A stretch of 64,000 bases of DNA from Bacteroidia bacterium (GTDB taxonomy: Bacteria; Bacteroidota; Bacteroidia; M30B66), in NCBI GenBank assembly GCA_018401705.1, contig JAGYKL010000018.1, positions 1 to 64,000 of the forward strand, written 5' to 3'. This document shows positions 37,808-48,308 of this stretch, piece by piece. A program made the position numbers and the translations under genes. How positions within the stretch are numbered: the stretch's first letter is position 1; the number at the start of each line of letters is the position of its first letter. The notes beneath the pieces were generated by a model. The model ran no database searches. It saw only the letters and a list, made by a program, of their open reading frames with translations, and was not told the DNA's origin.

Positions 37808-40630
37808 ATGCGCCAGACATTTCTGCACGAAATTGCTTCTTACTATATTTCTGAATTCCCCGACGGAGACCCTTCGGTTTGTATTGTATTTCCTAATCGA
37901 AGAGCCTCAACTTTCTTTAGAAAGGCACTTCTGGAATTACGTCCAGAAAACCAGTGGTTACCTGATATTCTTTCCAGTCAGGACTTTGTTAAACGGTTAA
38001 GTTCACTTCAAATAATTGATTCTGTTAGAGCCCTTTTTGAGCTTTACCAAGTGTATAAAACTACCGAAGGCGATTCAGCAGATTCATTTGATGTATTTAG
38101 CACCTGGGCAACGCAGTTGATTCATGATTTTCAAGAAATTGATTTGTATTGTGTTGATGCCAAACAGCTTTATAGCTCAGTTGATGCAGCTTATGCAATG
38201 AAAAATTGGTCGCCCGACCGAACTGAAATCAGCAAATACCAAGAGCAATATTTGAGGTTTTGGTCAAAAATGGGAATTTGGTATGAAAAATTTAGAACTC
38301 ATTTATTTGCAAATAACCTGGCTACCTCGGCAATGGCTTACCGTAGCTTAGCTGAAAATATCAAAACTCAGGAAGTCCCGTGGAAGAACCTGATTTTTGC
38401 CGGGTTTAATGCATTAAACACTAGTGAAAAAATCATCATTAAGCATCTTGAGAAAGGAAATAAAGCCAAACTAATTTGGGACTTAGACAATTATTACCTA
38501 GAAAACGAGATGCATGAAGCGGGCCTTTTTGCTAGAAGATTTATGCAAAATGAGGGCAAAAGCAAACTCAACAATACCAGCGACTTCTTAAGAAACATAA
38601 ACAGAAACATCCAGGTTATTGGTGTTGCAAAAAATATTGGACAAACATTTGTCGCCGGTAGTGTATTAAATAAGTTCTCTGAAAAAGATCCCAATCTTAG
38701 TAATACAGCACTTGTTTTATGTGATGAGCAACTTCTCATGCCAATGCTAGAAGTCTTGCCCCTGCGGCTAAATACTGCAAATATCACTATGGGATATCCA
38801 ATGCATCTGCTTCCTGTTTCAACACTGTTTTCAGCTTGTTTAGAAATGCATATAAAAGCCCGCACGCTTAAGAATGCAGGCATTAAAGAAAAGGCCTTTT
38901 ATTACAAAGATTTACTAAGGTTGTTTAGAAACCCTGTATTCGCTTCACTCCTACCAGCAAAAGAAATTTCATTACTCATTAAAAAGGTTGAAAGCATTTA
39001 TGAAGTATTTATTCCAATATCTAAAATCACTCATGAAGGAAACAGCCTAAATAAGTTCTCGTTCTTATTCGAAGATTGGCATGAAAAGCCTGATACAGCC
39101 TTAGATGCTCTTCTAATTCTTTCTGATAAAATAAGGAATCATCCATCATTCCAGAATAAAGAGGAAGTTGGTTATGAACTTGAATCCTTATTCGAGGTAA
39201 GCAGTTTGGTGAACAGAATTAAAATCATGCTGCTTGATTTTTATGGCATTCTACATATCAGAACTTTATTTAGGATTTTTCAGCAATTTTTGCGGCAATT
39301 AAGCTTGCCTTTTTTAGGTGAACCTCTATCTGGTTTGCAAATCATGGGGCTTCTTGAAACAAGAAATTTGGATTTTAAGAACCTTATAGTTTTATCGGTT
39401 AATGAAAACATTATTCCAGCAGCTAAATCACAAAATTCATTTATTCCTTTTGACATAGCTCAGGCTTATGGACTTCCGACCTACCGGGAAAGAGATGCAG
39501 TTTTCGCCTATCACTTTTACCGCATGATTCAACGAGCTGAAAATGTATGCCTTATATACAATACCGAGAGTGATGAATTTGGAAAAGGCGAAAAGTCAAG
39601 GTATATCACCCAATTGATTGAAGAATTAAACTCGCCCAACACAATAATAAATTCCGAGATTTTCATCTCTGGATTGCCTGAAGACGGCTCTAAAGCAATT
39701 AAAATTGACAAAACTCCGGCTTTAATTGAGAAAATAGTAAACAGATATAATGGAGCAGAAGAGAAAAACAAGCTTTCTCCAACGGCATTATCTAGCTATT
39801 TCAGATGCGGACTGCAATATTATTTCAAGTATTTCTCAGGAATAAAAATAGATGAAACTAAGGATGAAGAAATTGGAGCTAACGAATTAGGAGATATCGC
39901 TCATAATGTTCTTGAAATAATCTTTGGAGACTATTTAAATGAAGAACTAAGTGCTAAAGTTTATGCTAAGATGCAGCTTAAACTTGACCAGGTGCTCGAG
40001 GACGCTCTTTTAATTGAAAATAGTGGACGGAATTACGATGAAGGAAAGGCAATTCTAATAAAGCATGGCATTAGTAAAATGCTTCATCAGTATTTATCGT
40101 CAGAGCTTGAATTAATTAATAGAGCTGATGTAAAACCCGCCCATCTTTTGGCGGTTGAAAAACAATTAAGCCGTAGCATTAAAATCAATACTACACTAGG
40201 CAAAAAAGTAATTCATCTGGGAGGAAAAGCCGATAGAATTGAAATGTTTGATAATGCTCTGCGGGTAATTGACTATAAAACGGGTATAGTTGAGAGTAGT
40301 AAGTTAAAGCTGAAGGATGTATATGATGTTTTCGAAAAAGAAGGTATGGATAAAGCATTACAATTGTTTCAATACATCTTTCTTGCAATGAAAGATTATC
40401 CAAACCAAGAAGTAGAAGCTGGAATTATAAGCTTAAGAAAACCTTCGGCAGGATTAACTGCTGTTAGTGTTAATAATGAAACATTGTTTGATGTTCAGAA
40501 TGAATCTGTTTTGGAAAAATTATTCATTGAAATCGTTGAGAATATTGCAAGTCCCAACAATTCCTTTGAGCAAACAAACGACCTTCGTATTTGCAAGCAT
40601 TGCGATTTTGCTACTTTATGCAACAGATAA
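37808..40630 (+). CDS. AddB-like PD-(D/E)XK nuclease with iron-sulfur motif
   Basis: Large protein (940 residues) of the AddB/RexB type. The first 600 residues resemble an inactivated UvrD-like helicase fold ('SVCIVFPNRRASTFFRKALLE' in place of a true Walker A). The C-terminal 300 residues form a RecB-family nuclease: 'LSPTALSSYFRCGLQYYF', 'LGDIAHNVLEIIF', the active-site 'GGKADRIE' and 'RVIDYKTG'. The Cys in 'YFRCG' together with 'CKHCDFATLC' gives C...C-x2-C-x5-C, the iron-sulfur staple of AddB. It should act in double-strand break resection with an AddA-type helicase, but no addA is next to it here. It follows the SRAP gene in the same direction. Confidence 0.85.
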   Translation: MRQTFLHEIASYYISEFPDGDPSVCIVFPNRRASTFFRKALLELRPENQWLPDILSSQDFVKRLSSLQIIDSVRALFELYQVYKTTEGDSADSFDVFSTWATQLIHDFQEIDLYCVDAKQLYSSVDAAYAMKNWSPDRTEISKYQEQYLRFWSKMGIWYEKFRTHLFANNLATSAMAYRSLAENIKTQEVPWKNLIFAGFNALNTSEKIIIKHLEKGNKAKLIWDLDNYYLENEMHEAGLFARRFMQNEGKSKLNNTSDFLRNINRNIQVIGVAKNIGQTFVAGSVLNKFSEKDPNLSNTALVLCDEQLLMPMLEVLPLRLNTANITMGYPMHLLPVSTLFSACLEMHIKARTLKNAGIKEKAFYYKDLLRLFRNPVFASLLPAKEISLLIKKVESIYEVFIPISKITHEGNSLNKFSFLFEDWHEKPDTALDALLILSDKIRNHPSFQNKEEVGYELESLFEVSSLVNRIKIMLLDFYGILHIRTLFRIFQQFLRQLSLPFLGEPLSGLQIMGLLETRNLDFKNLIVLSVNENIIPAAKSQNSFIPFDIAQAYGLPTYRERDAVFAYHFYRMIQRAENVCLIYNTESDEFGKGEKSRYITQLIEELNSPNTIINSEIFISGLPEDGSKAIKIDKTPALIEKIVNRYNGAEEKNKLSPTALSSYFRCGLQYYFKYFSGIKIDETKDEEIGANELGDIAHNVLEIIFGDYLNEELSAKVYAKMQLKLDQVLEDALLIENSGRNYDEGKAILIKHGISKMLHQYLSSELELINRADVKPAHLLAVEKQLSRSIKINTTLGKKVIHLGGKADRIEMFDNALRVIDYKTGIVESSKLKLKDVYDVFEKEGMDKALQLFQYIFLAMKDYPNQEVEAGIISLRKPSAGLTAVSVNNETLFDVQNESVLEKLFIEIVENIASPNNSFEQTNDLRICKHCDFATLCNR

Positions 40631-40671
40631 TGATGTATAGCTTTTAATTATCTTAATCCCAAAATAATCGG

Positions 40672-43600
40672 ATGATCCGTTTAATAATTTTATTCTGCTT
40701 ATTACTTAACTCTCTGCCAGCTTTTAGCCAGCAATTTTATTTTGCTAGATATACGCTTAATGATGGTTTACCTCATTCTAGAGTTAATGATATCATTCAG
40801 GGAAAACAAGGCTATTTATGGATGGCCACCAATTTGGGCCTTTCCCGATTTGATGGACATAAATTCATAAACTATTCATTAAAAGATGGATTATCTGATA
40901 ACAAGGTAACCTGTATTCTTGAGCTTGACACCACGACTTTCCTATTGGGTCATGAGAATGGAGAACTTTCTTATTTTCAACAAGGCCAAGACATTAAGCG
41001 AATAAAGCTTCTTGAAGAAACAAATAGGATTTTTAATCTTATGCTTGATTCAAAGAATAATGTGTGGATTTCTACTCAGGGAACTGGTGCTTTTAAAATT
41101 TCCAAAGACCGTCTCATAGAGAATTTCGAAGCTAAAAACTATAAGCATTTCGATAAGCAAAGTGGCTTAGCAAGAGATGTTACCAGTATCCTAGAAGACT
41201 CTCAACATACTATTTGGTTTCTCACAGATTTAGGAATTAAGCGGTTAAAAAAGAATGAAACAGAGTTCAATTTCTTTTTACCAAAAGGAATTGATTTTGG
41301 TCAGTTTTCATCAATTGAAAAAGATGATAAAAATAGGATATGGCTTGGAACTGTAACTTCAGGCGTATTCAGAATTGAGGAAGATGGAAGGAATGTCAGG
41401 AATTTCTCATTAGAAAGTTCTGAATTGCAATCAAATTTTGTTTCTTGTTTGCAACCTGGAAATAATGGAGAAATGATGGTTGGAACATGGGGAGGCGGTT
41501 TCAGCATCATTTCGAAAGATGACAAATCTGAAAGCATTAGTGAGATTAATGGGCTTAGTGAAAACAAAGTAAGATGTCTTATTCTCGATAGAGAAAATAA
41601 TATTTGGATTGGAAGCAATCAGAATGGAGTTTCATGCTACAGAGGGAAGGAATTTCAATTATTTCTGAAGAGTAATGATGGCACAAATACCCAAATTGGA
41701 GCCATTATTCAGGATAAAAAAGGAAATATCTGGACGGGGAGCAATAATGGCATCTATTATATTTCTCAAGAAACAGGCAAAAGCACTAAAATTGACTTTC
41801 TCACAGGAGGAGATGATATTGAAGTTACTTCCTTAATGCAAGACAAGGCTAACAACATTTGGGTCAGTACTTGGGGGGCTGGAATATTAATTATAAATCC
41901 GACCAATCTATCTGTTCAAAGATTTAATGGAAAACTAAGGACAAATCAACAAGGAACTTTTACTGAACAATACGTCCATACGATTAAGCAAGCCAGAAAT
42001 GGGAAAATTTGGATTAGCATGCTTAGAGGCGTTTCTGTATATGCACCTAGCGATGACAATTTAATAACCTACACAACCAGAGAGGGGCTCACGGAGAATA
42101 ACTCAACCGATATACAAGAAGATAACAAAGGTAATATTTGGATAGGTTCTGCAGGTTCAGGAGTTAGCATATATAAAAATGGAAAATTCAAACCCCTAAA
42201 ATCAGAAAAAACTTCAGAGCCCATTTATCCTGCAATTTCATCTCTCGCCATAGATGAAAAAGGTGTAATGTGGATTGCCACCGAAGGCGGTGGGATTTAC
42301 TCTGTTGTAGATAATAAAATTGAAAGATTCACAACTGTTGACGGCCTCTCATCCAATTATGTAAGTTTAATCGAAAGCGACTTAAAAGGAAGATTGTGGC
42401 TCGGAACAAATAAAGGAATTTGTGTATGGAATCCAGAAACTAAATTCAGTTCACTATATGATAGAACAGATAGAATTGAAAGAATAGAACCCAAACCAAA
42501 CTCAGTTTTCCGCGACAAAGAAGGCAATATTTGGATTGGCACTATCAATGGAGTTTTGATGTTTAACCCTGGAAATGCAAACTTTAATACAACTGAGTCT
42601 GTTACGCACATCACTGCAATAAAAGTATTTCAAGATACTATTACAGAAAAAAGTACTTCCCTGAATTACAAAGAGAATTATCTCACTTTTTATTTCAACG
42701 GAATTTGCTACAGCGACCCAAGTAAAGTGAAATTTAGGTATCGATTGACCGGATTTGAAGATGAATGGGTAGAAAGTAGTTTAAATTTTGTAAGCTATAA
42801 TAACTTACCTGCTGCAGATTATGTTTTTGAAATAAAATCCTGCAATAATGATGGCGTTTGGAATAAAGAACCTGCCACGTTTGCCTTTAAAATTACTCCT
42901 CCTTTTTGGATGACCTGGTGGTTTTATACACTAAGTGTTGTTGGACTTGTTTTGGTAATTATTACTCTGGTTAAATTCAGAGAGAGAAATTTACTTAAAG
43001 AAAAAAGACATCTGGAGCAGATTGTTGGCGAAAGAACTGGCGAGATTCTACAACAAAAAGAGGAGATTGAACAGCAGCGCGACGAACTAAAAGAATATAG
43101 TAACATCATTGAGCAAAAAAACCTGTCAATTACAGATAGTATAAAATATGCTAAAAGAATTCAATTGGCCACATTGCCCGATAATGAACTTATTGAAAAT
43201 TATTTGCCGCAGTCTTTTGTTTTATATAAACCAAAGGATATTGTAAGTGGTGATTTTTATGCATTTCTAAAACGCGATAGTAAATTACTCATTGCTGTTG
43301 CAGATTGCACTGGGCATGGCGTTCCTGGAGCTTTCATGAGTATGATTGGGACGAATATTTTCAATCAGGTAATTAATGAAAAAGGTATAACTAAGCCGTC
43401 TGAAATTCTAGATGAATTAAATATTGGAATTGAGAGAGCTCTAAAACAAGATGAAACGGAGAATCACGACGGAATGGATATCGTTGTAGTAATGCTGGAC
43501 TTTGAAAACAATGTTTTTGAAATTGCCGGAGCCAATCGCCCCCTTTGGATTGTTAGAAAGGATCGTATAGAAAATCCAGACTCAAGATACGACTATGATG

Positions 43601-43923
43601 GAGATAGAATGCAGATAATTAAGCCTGACAAACAGCCTATAGGAGGTATAGCACAAGGTGTATCAAATAAATTTGTGAACAATTCATTTGAATTCAATCG
43701 AGGAGATACAATTTATTTAGGAACTGATGGTTTCGCTGATCAATTTGGGGGACCCTTAGGTAAGAAATTGCTTTCGAAAAGGCTGAGAAATAAATTAATT
43801 GAAATTTCACATTTGTCGCCAAATGTTCAAAAGGATATGTTAGATGAATTTTTCGAAAGCTGGAGAGGCAATCAGGAACAAGTAGACGATGTATTGCTTG
43901 TTGGAATTAAATATCATTTATAA
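40672..43923 (+). CDS. Two-component-regulator propeller / Y_Y_Y / SpoIIE phosphatase sensor
   Basis: Membrane sensor of 1,083 residues. A signal peptide (about 1-20) is followed by about 650 residues of Reg_prop repeats ('N-I-W-I-G-S/T-x-x-G'-type, many copies) that should form two periplasmic seven-bladed propellers. A Y_Y_Y domain follows (about 670-745, 'FRYRLTGFEDEWVESS'). One transmembrane helix is at about 755-775 ('WWFYTLSVVGLVLVIITLV'), then a coiled coil (about 780-830). A cytoplasmic SpoIIE/PP2C phosphatase domain closes the protein ('KDIVSGDFYAF', 'VADCTGHGVPGAFMSMIG', 'YLGTDGFADQFGG'). The architecture replaces the usual histidine kinase by a serine phosphatase, which normally acts on an anti-anti-sigma factor. 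No such partner is adjacent. It overlaps the convergent ceramidase-family gene by 10 bp. Confidence 0.88.
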   Translation: MIRLIILFCLLLNSLPAFSQQFYFARYTLNDGLPHSRVNDIIQGKQGYLWMATNLGLSRFDGHKFINYSLKDGLSDNKVTCILELDTTTFLLGHENGELSYFQQGQDIKRIKLLEETNRIFNLMLDSKNNVWISTQGTGAFKISKDRLIENFEAKNYKHFDKQSGLARDVTSILEDSQHTIWFLTDLGIKRLKKNETEFNFFLPKGIDFGQFSSIEKDDKNRIWLGTVTSGVFRIEEDGRNVRNFSLESSELQSNFVSCLQPGNNGEMMVGTWGGGFSIISKDDKSESISEINGLSENKVRCLILDRENNIWIGSNQNGVSCYRGKEFQLFLKSNDGTNTQIGAIIQDKKGNIWTGSNNGIYYISQETGKSTKIDFLTGGDDIEVTSLMQDKANNIWVSTWGAGILIINPTNLSVQRFNGKLRTNQQGTFTEQYVHTIKQARNGKIWISMLRGVSVYAPSDDNLITYTTREGLTENNSTDIQEDNKGNIWIGSAGSGVSIYKNGKFKPLKSEKTSEPIYPAISSLAIDEKGVMWIATEGGGIYSVVDNKIERFTTVDGLSSNYVSLIESDLKGRLWLGTNKGICVWNPETKFSSLYDRTDRIERIEPKPNSVFRDKEGNIWIGTINGVLMFNPGNANFNTTESVTHITAIKVFQDTITEKSTSLNYKENYLTFYFNGICYSDPSKVKFRYRLTGFEDEWVESSLNFVSYNNLPAADYVFEIKSCNNDGVWNKEPATFAFKITPPFWMTWWFYTLSVVGLVLVIITLVKFRERNLLKEKRHLEQIVGERTGEILQQKEEIEQQRDELKEYSNIIEQKNLSITDSIKYAKRIQLATLPDNELIENYLPQSFVLYKPKDIVSGDFYAFLKRDSKLLIAVADCTGHGVPGAFMSMIGTNIFNQVINEKGITKPSEILDELNIGIERALKQDETENHDGMDIVVVMLDFENNVFEIAGANRPLWIVRKDRIENPDSRYDYDGDRMQIIKPDKQPIGGIAQGVSNKFVNNSFEFNRGDTIYLGTDGFADQFGGPLGKKLLSKRLRNKLIEISHLSPNVQKDMLDEFFESWRGNQEQVDDVLLVGIKYHL

Positions 43924-45623
43924 GCGACTGTCCTTAATTCAAGTTCTGTTTGACTAAACTTTGGAGGCTGTGGCGAATTAGGTATTCTCCTTTCGGAGGA
44001 TGGTTTTAAAAGCTCTTTTGCAAGTTTAGCAAATTCGGTTTGAAATGCAGCAAGCGTATTACTCCCAAATAATGTTGAAGCCCCTTCAAATAGTTGAAAT
44101 TGATATTCTTCAAATGTACTGGCATAACCACCATACTCATTTGCACATGAAGTAATAACGACATCAATTATTCCAAGTGGTTCTAGAATTTCCATCACAG
44201 TTTTACGAAGTCTTATTCCGGCTGTGGTGGTTATCTCTCCGGGGAAGCCAACAATAGCTAAATCACCCAACCTAGCAATTTGCAAAGGTAATATAACAGG
44301 TGCCCAGCTGTTTTCACGTAATGCACCTTCCTTGTATTGACGTTTAAATTCAGCTGTAATTTCTGAAGGCATATATGGCAGAGGAATTTTACTTACATCT
44401 GAAAAACCTAGAATTAATTTATCCTGAAGCTCAATCATAGGAAGTTTAGGCTCATGAGCCTCTTCTAACCTTCTTATCCTTGCCCTTTTACGTTTTGAGT
44501 TAAACAAACGAAAGCCATTTAACACTCTTTTTAATTGAAGGAAATTCTTTAGAATCATTGAAGAAAATGCATCTAAACCTGGGTTATCAATATCATCACC
44601 CTCTGCAAATCCAATTCCAGCAATCGCTTCAGCTGTTAAATGCTCTTCCTTATCATGTGTGTATTTGCTATCGCATATTACCGTAGAGAAATCAACAAAT
44701 GAATGAACAACATCAACATGCTGAGACATTGGAATCTTTAAAGATTCATCTTCCATCATTTCTCTTGCTTTTTCGAATTGAATAAATCCATTAAAATAAG
44801 CTGATTTAAAATGATCTTCATACCGTCCGCGTGGCCAACGCTTTAAGCTTCCATGGTAATTGGGTGAGACATCGCCAGCAGCTTCAACGCAAAAGCCAGC
44901 AATAAAGTCCTTGTCTTCAGATTTATCATTTTCAAGTAATGAAGCTGCAAAACCTTTATTATCAGGATGAATTTTCCGTCCTCCCGAAGGGATTGAAATA
45001 CCTTGAACACCAAACCAATTTAGCAATCCCTTTGCACTATCATTCTGTCTGCAAATAAGCACTTGTCGTACTAATCTATTAATTGCCAGATTGGCTTCAT
45101 TTTCTCCAACCGAATCCATATCTGCATTTGAATTAAATGCTTCAACAGAGCGATTAAATGCCACATCCTTATCAACATCAAAGTAACTCGCGTATAAATT
45201 AAGCTTAACCTCCTCCAAATCCTGCCAAGCTTTTTGCAATGCCTCGAGTGAAGCTTGCAAATATGCTTCAAACACTTCCGGAATGAATCCCTTAGAAGTG
45301 ATGTTGAATAAAGGATAATGTGAATATCCTCCAGGAGCACTGCGAGTAGAATTCGCACAAAACATTAAATTTTGTACAGTTAATCCAACAGATGGAAAAG
45401 CTACATTAAAAGTCTGAATTATTTTTTCCTTAAGGTGATGTGTAATGAATGCGCATTCAAGATGTAAAACAGCAAAAGTTGTCTTATTTTCCTGGAAGAA
45501 AAAGGCTCGAGCATGTAAATCATTTTCAATACCTTCTGAAACATGATCCATTGTTCCATACCCCTGTAAAGGATAATCCTTACGTTTGAATCTTACTTTG
45601 GCTTTCGCGTTTCCAGCTTTCAT
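43914..45623 (-). CDS. Neutral ceramidase-family protein lacking the expected zinc histidines
   Basis: Protein of 569 residues of the neutral/alkaline ceramidase family. The hallmark 'GDVSPN' (residues 250-255, nucleophile Ser), 'PGEITTTAGIRLR' and 'FEGASTLFG' are conserved. As I recall, the family's zinc site uses histidines in 'THTHSGPGG' and 'VHGTSM'. The matching segments here read 'NSTRSAPGG' (91-99) and 'VQGIS' (206-210), so those histidines are absent. No signal peptide is visible (the N-terminus is charged), unlike secreted ceramidases. It may be a non-zinc hydrolase, a pseudoenzyme, or act on another amide. It is isolated between the SpoIIE sensor and the HAF/BACON gene, each facing it, so no operon informs its role. 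Confidence 0.8.
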   Translation of the reverse strand: MKAGNAKAKVRFKRKDYPLQGYGTMDHVSEGIENDLHARAFFFQENKTTFAVLHLECAFITHHLKEKIIQTFNVAFPSVGLTVQNLMFCANSTRSAPGGYSHYPLFNITSKGFIPEVFEAYLQASLEALQKAWQDLEEVKLNLYASYFDVDKDVAFNRSVEAFNSNADMDSVGENEANLAINRLVRQVLICRQNDSAKGLLNWFGVQGISIPSGGRKIHPDNKGFAASLLENDKSEDKDFIAGFCVEAAGDVSPNYHGSLKRWPRGRYEDHFKSAYFNGFIQFEKAREMMEDESLKIPMSQHVDVVHSFVDFSTVICDSKYTHDKEEHLTAEAIAGIGFAEGDDIDNPGLDAFSSMILKNFLQLKRVLNGFRLFNSKRKRARIRRLEEAHEPKLPMIELQDKLILGFSDVSKIPLPYMPSEITAEFKRQYKEGALRENSWAPVILPLQIARLGDLAIVGFPGEITTTAGIRLRKTVMEILEPLGIIDVVITSCANEYGGYASTFEEYQFQLFEGASTLFGSNTLAAFQTEFAKLAKELLKPSSERRIPNSPQPPKFSQTELELRTVAYK

Positions 45624-45694
45624 TTCGCTGCAAATCTACATGCTATCAATCTCATTACGAAACTAAACTGATTTTTAATAACACAACAAAAAAC

Positions 45695-45737
45695 AAAAAA
45701 TCAGTAACCCCAATAATAAGGCAGCTACTGATTTTTT
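45695..45737. terminator. Bidirectional terminator between the ceramidase-like and HAF/BACON genes
   Basis: AAAAAATCAGTA (45695-45706) and TACTGATTTTTT (45726-45737) pair perfectly over 12 bp around a 19-base loop. The T run lies on both strands. It is 16 bp past the stop of the minus-strand BACON/T9SS gene and would end that transcript. Confidence 0.75.
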
Positions 45738-45752
45738 ATAAATAGGTTTAAA

Positions 45753-48308
45753 TTAATTCTTAATAAACTTGACTGAATATTCTTTGTCTTTCGTTGTGAT
45801 TTTCACAAAATACACCCCAGAACTTAAATGATCTACAATAACCTGAGCCATGCCGGTTGGGCTTTTAAAGATTTTAACATCCATTTTCCGACCAGTAAAA
45901 TCAAATATCTCGATGTTCTTGTAATTGATCTCTCCTTTATTTGAAATGGTAATCATTTCAGTGGCTGGATTGGGATAGATTCTTAGCGAAATTTCATCAT
46001 CTACCTTAATTGTACCTACTAAATCAAACTCTCCTTGAACGACTGTTAAAGTATCACTTTGGCCATTTCCTTCAACATAAATGTAACCTGTTCTATTCTC
46101 CAGAGTATTGGGGTTTGCATTGGTTGTAAATGTTATTAGACCTGTGTTAATTCCATTTCCTTGAGTTAAAGTAATCCAAGAATCGGAAGTGCTTGCAGAC
46201 CAACTAATTTGGCCGCTACCTGAATTCTGAACTAAAGCTTGCCTCTCTCCACCTTCGTTGGTAACCCTAATTTCATTTACCTCGACAAAAAGATTTGGCA
46301 TTAACTGATTATCGAAGAAAAGAGTGTCTTCATTACTTCCGTTTTGCCCTTCATCTACAAAAATAGCTGGGTCGAAACTATCCCCTGCAGGGGTAAAAGG
46401 CGATATAATGTGCGTAGCATTAGCAGAAAAAGAAATGCCAGAATACTCAAATTCATGCACTTCCGAATTAGACCAGTAGGAAATATTTAAATCGTATTGA
46501 CTATTTTCATTTCCGTTGTTCACTTGAATCATATAATCATTAACTAAGCTAATTTCAATTGACTCATTAGCTGCGACATTAATACTATTTAATTCATACG
46601 TAATTGTTTCTCCAGCATCAGTTTGAACCATCAAACCTCCTGTTAATGGCTTAGTTGTGTTTTCTTCGTTGATAAAGGTTAAGCCACTTTCAACAAGGTA
46701 TTTCTCCTGCATTTGATTGGTTACTGACGTTCTATCAAAAAAGTAAATTGTATTAGTATTAACATCCGACAATGAAATAGTGTAGTTATCATCTGTAATT
46801 CCTTTTAAATCAACATCATATTCTCCAACTTCAAAGAAAAGATTGTTAATTCTCTCATCATAATATGAATAATTTCTTCCAACAATTCCATATAAAGCAT
46901 CATCTAAAATACGTCCATTCCATAATCCAAGAGAATCTGTTGAACCAGGTGTTTTAATAATGAAATCCATTTCACTACTTACAAAAAGCTGAAGATTTTC
47001 TTCACTTCGAGACTGAGTTATAGGCTCGTTATCATCTTCGGGCATAAAAGTAAACGGTTGAAAAAAGGATGTTTCCAATGGCCCTGAAACGGCAATACCT
47101 CCGGGATTTACAGCATTCCATTGGTTCTCTGGACTAAACGGTTCGTCATAGTAGTCCCAAGTAGCTAATCCATCAAAATCACCTCCCCTATTAATTGGAA
47201 TTGAATAATCTGTATTTCCCGGTCTATTGGGATCATATACAAATATTCTATAATTGAATTCATCTACCATTTTAATTTTATAAGGAAAGACAGCATGACA
47301 TCCTCTTCCGCCACGCTGGCGATCTATAACTAAACACAATGGATTATCATCTACTTCAAAAAAGTTTTTTAATAATCTATTTACTGTACCTTCTGCTAAG
47401 TCATATTTGTATTGAATTCTATTGTAATAAAACGGTCTTCCCCAACAATATGTTTGCATCATAGTTATTGCTTTGCCAATTTGAGGGTTGTATTCGAGTT
47501 GATTCCACAAAATCTCTGTAAAGGAAGAGTAAATTGGAAATCGACTTTCTAATAAAGGTCTATTAAATTTAAATGCGGCTGCTGTTAATGACATACCATA
47601 GCAAACACCTTCAAAATCATTGTCCTTATTAGCTAGCCATGTCCTAATTTTTCTTCTAATAAGTTTAGGTTGCCCTAAAACCTCATGATAAAAACTACTT
47701 TCTCCATAAGCTTCTACTAAGTAATCCCATCTTGGAAAAGTACTAGCAGGATATGCTATTCCTCCTGACTGCAATGGAAATGGAGCAGAAATGCCTTGAC
47801 TTAGCAAATAAGGGTCTGTTTCATATGATAATCCATTATATTCGTTTGGCTCCCAAAATGGTGGTGATGAATTTGCAAAAGCATAACCATCATAGTCGGG
47901 AGAGAAATCAATGCCCAACTCTGAAAGCATTAAAAAGCCATGGGCTTTACCATCTGAATCTAAATAATAACCTACAACTTCATTATTATCATTTATATCC
48001 TGCGGCCAAATAGCAGTAGCGCCTTCAATTTCAATTTCTTCAAAATCACCAAATTCATCATTGGTATAATCTAAAACAAATCCAATTTGATTACCGAATC
48101 CTGCATTTCCAACTATATAACCAGTGTTATTTAAACCAGTAAAACGGGTTCTATTTTGACCGGGATATCTAATTGTGTCGTAGTCGTTAAATCCTTTCCA
48201 AACGAATCCTCTGTAGTTTACACCATCTATATAATAACCTGCAACCCATCTTTCATCATTAATTCCACCTGCATAGTGGAAACCGATTAATACCATAATT
48301 CTGCTCAT
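45753..48308 (-). pseudogene. Large C-terminal part of a frameshifted secreted protein (HAF repeats, cysteine-peptidase-like domain, BACON, T9SS)
   Basis: Open frame of 851 codons that continues the exported protein begun at 48807 but in another frame. The first 130 residues are HAF-type extracellular repeats ('GGINDERWVAGYY', 'GLNNTGYIVG', 'DINDNNEVVGYYLDSDGKAHGF'). Residues about 225-400 look like a papain/C39-like fold with Cys236 in 'FEGVCYGMS', His338 in 'GRGCHAVFPY' and Asp359/Asn361 in 'RIFVYDPNRPG'. A BACON domain spans about 690-765 ('ISWSASTSDSWITLT'), and a T9SS type A domain ends it ('LRIYPNPATEMITI ... GVYFVKI'). The start codon of this frame is not credible as an N-terminus because it lacks a signal peptide. 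The cysteine-peptidase call is structural guesswork from residue order. Confidence 0.7.

Noticed and set aside
38494-38883. Minus-strand open frame of 129 codons inside the AddB-like gene
   Set aside because: Antisense to a coding frame with coherent protein sequence; no ribosome-binding site, no recognisable domain.
48259-48308. Two independent overlapping genes (signal-peptide HAF protein and a separate BACON protein)
   Set aside because: The second frame lacks any export signal although it ends in a T9SS domain, and the HAF repeats continue across the overlap; one frameshifted gene explains both.
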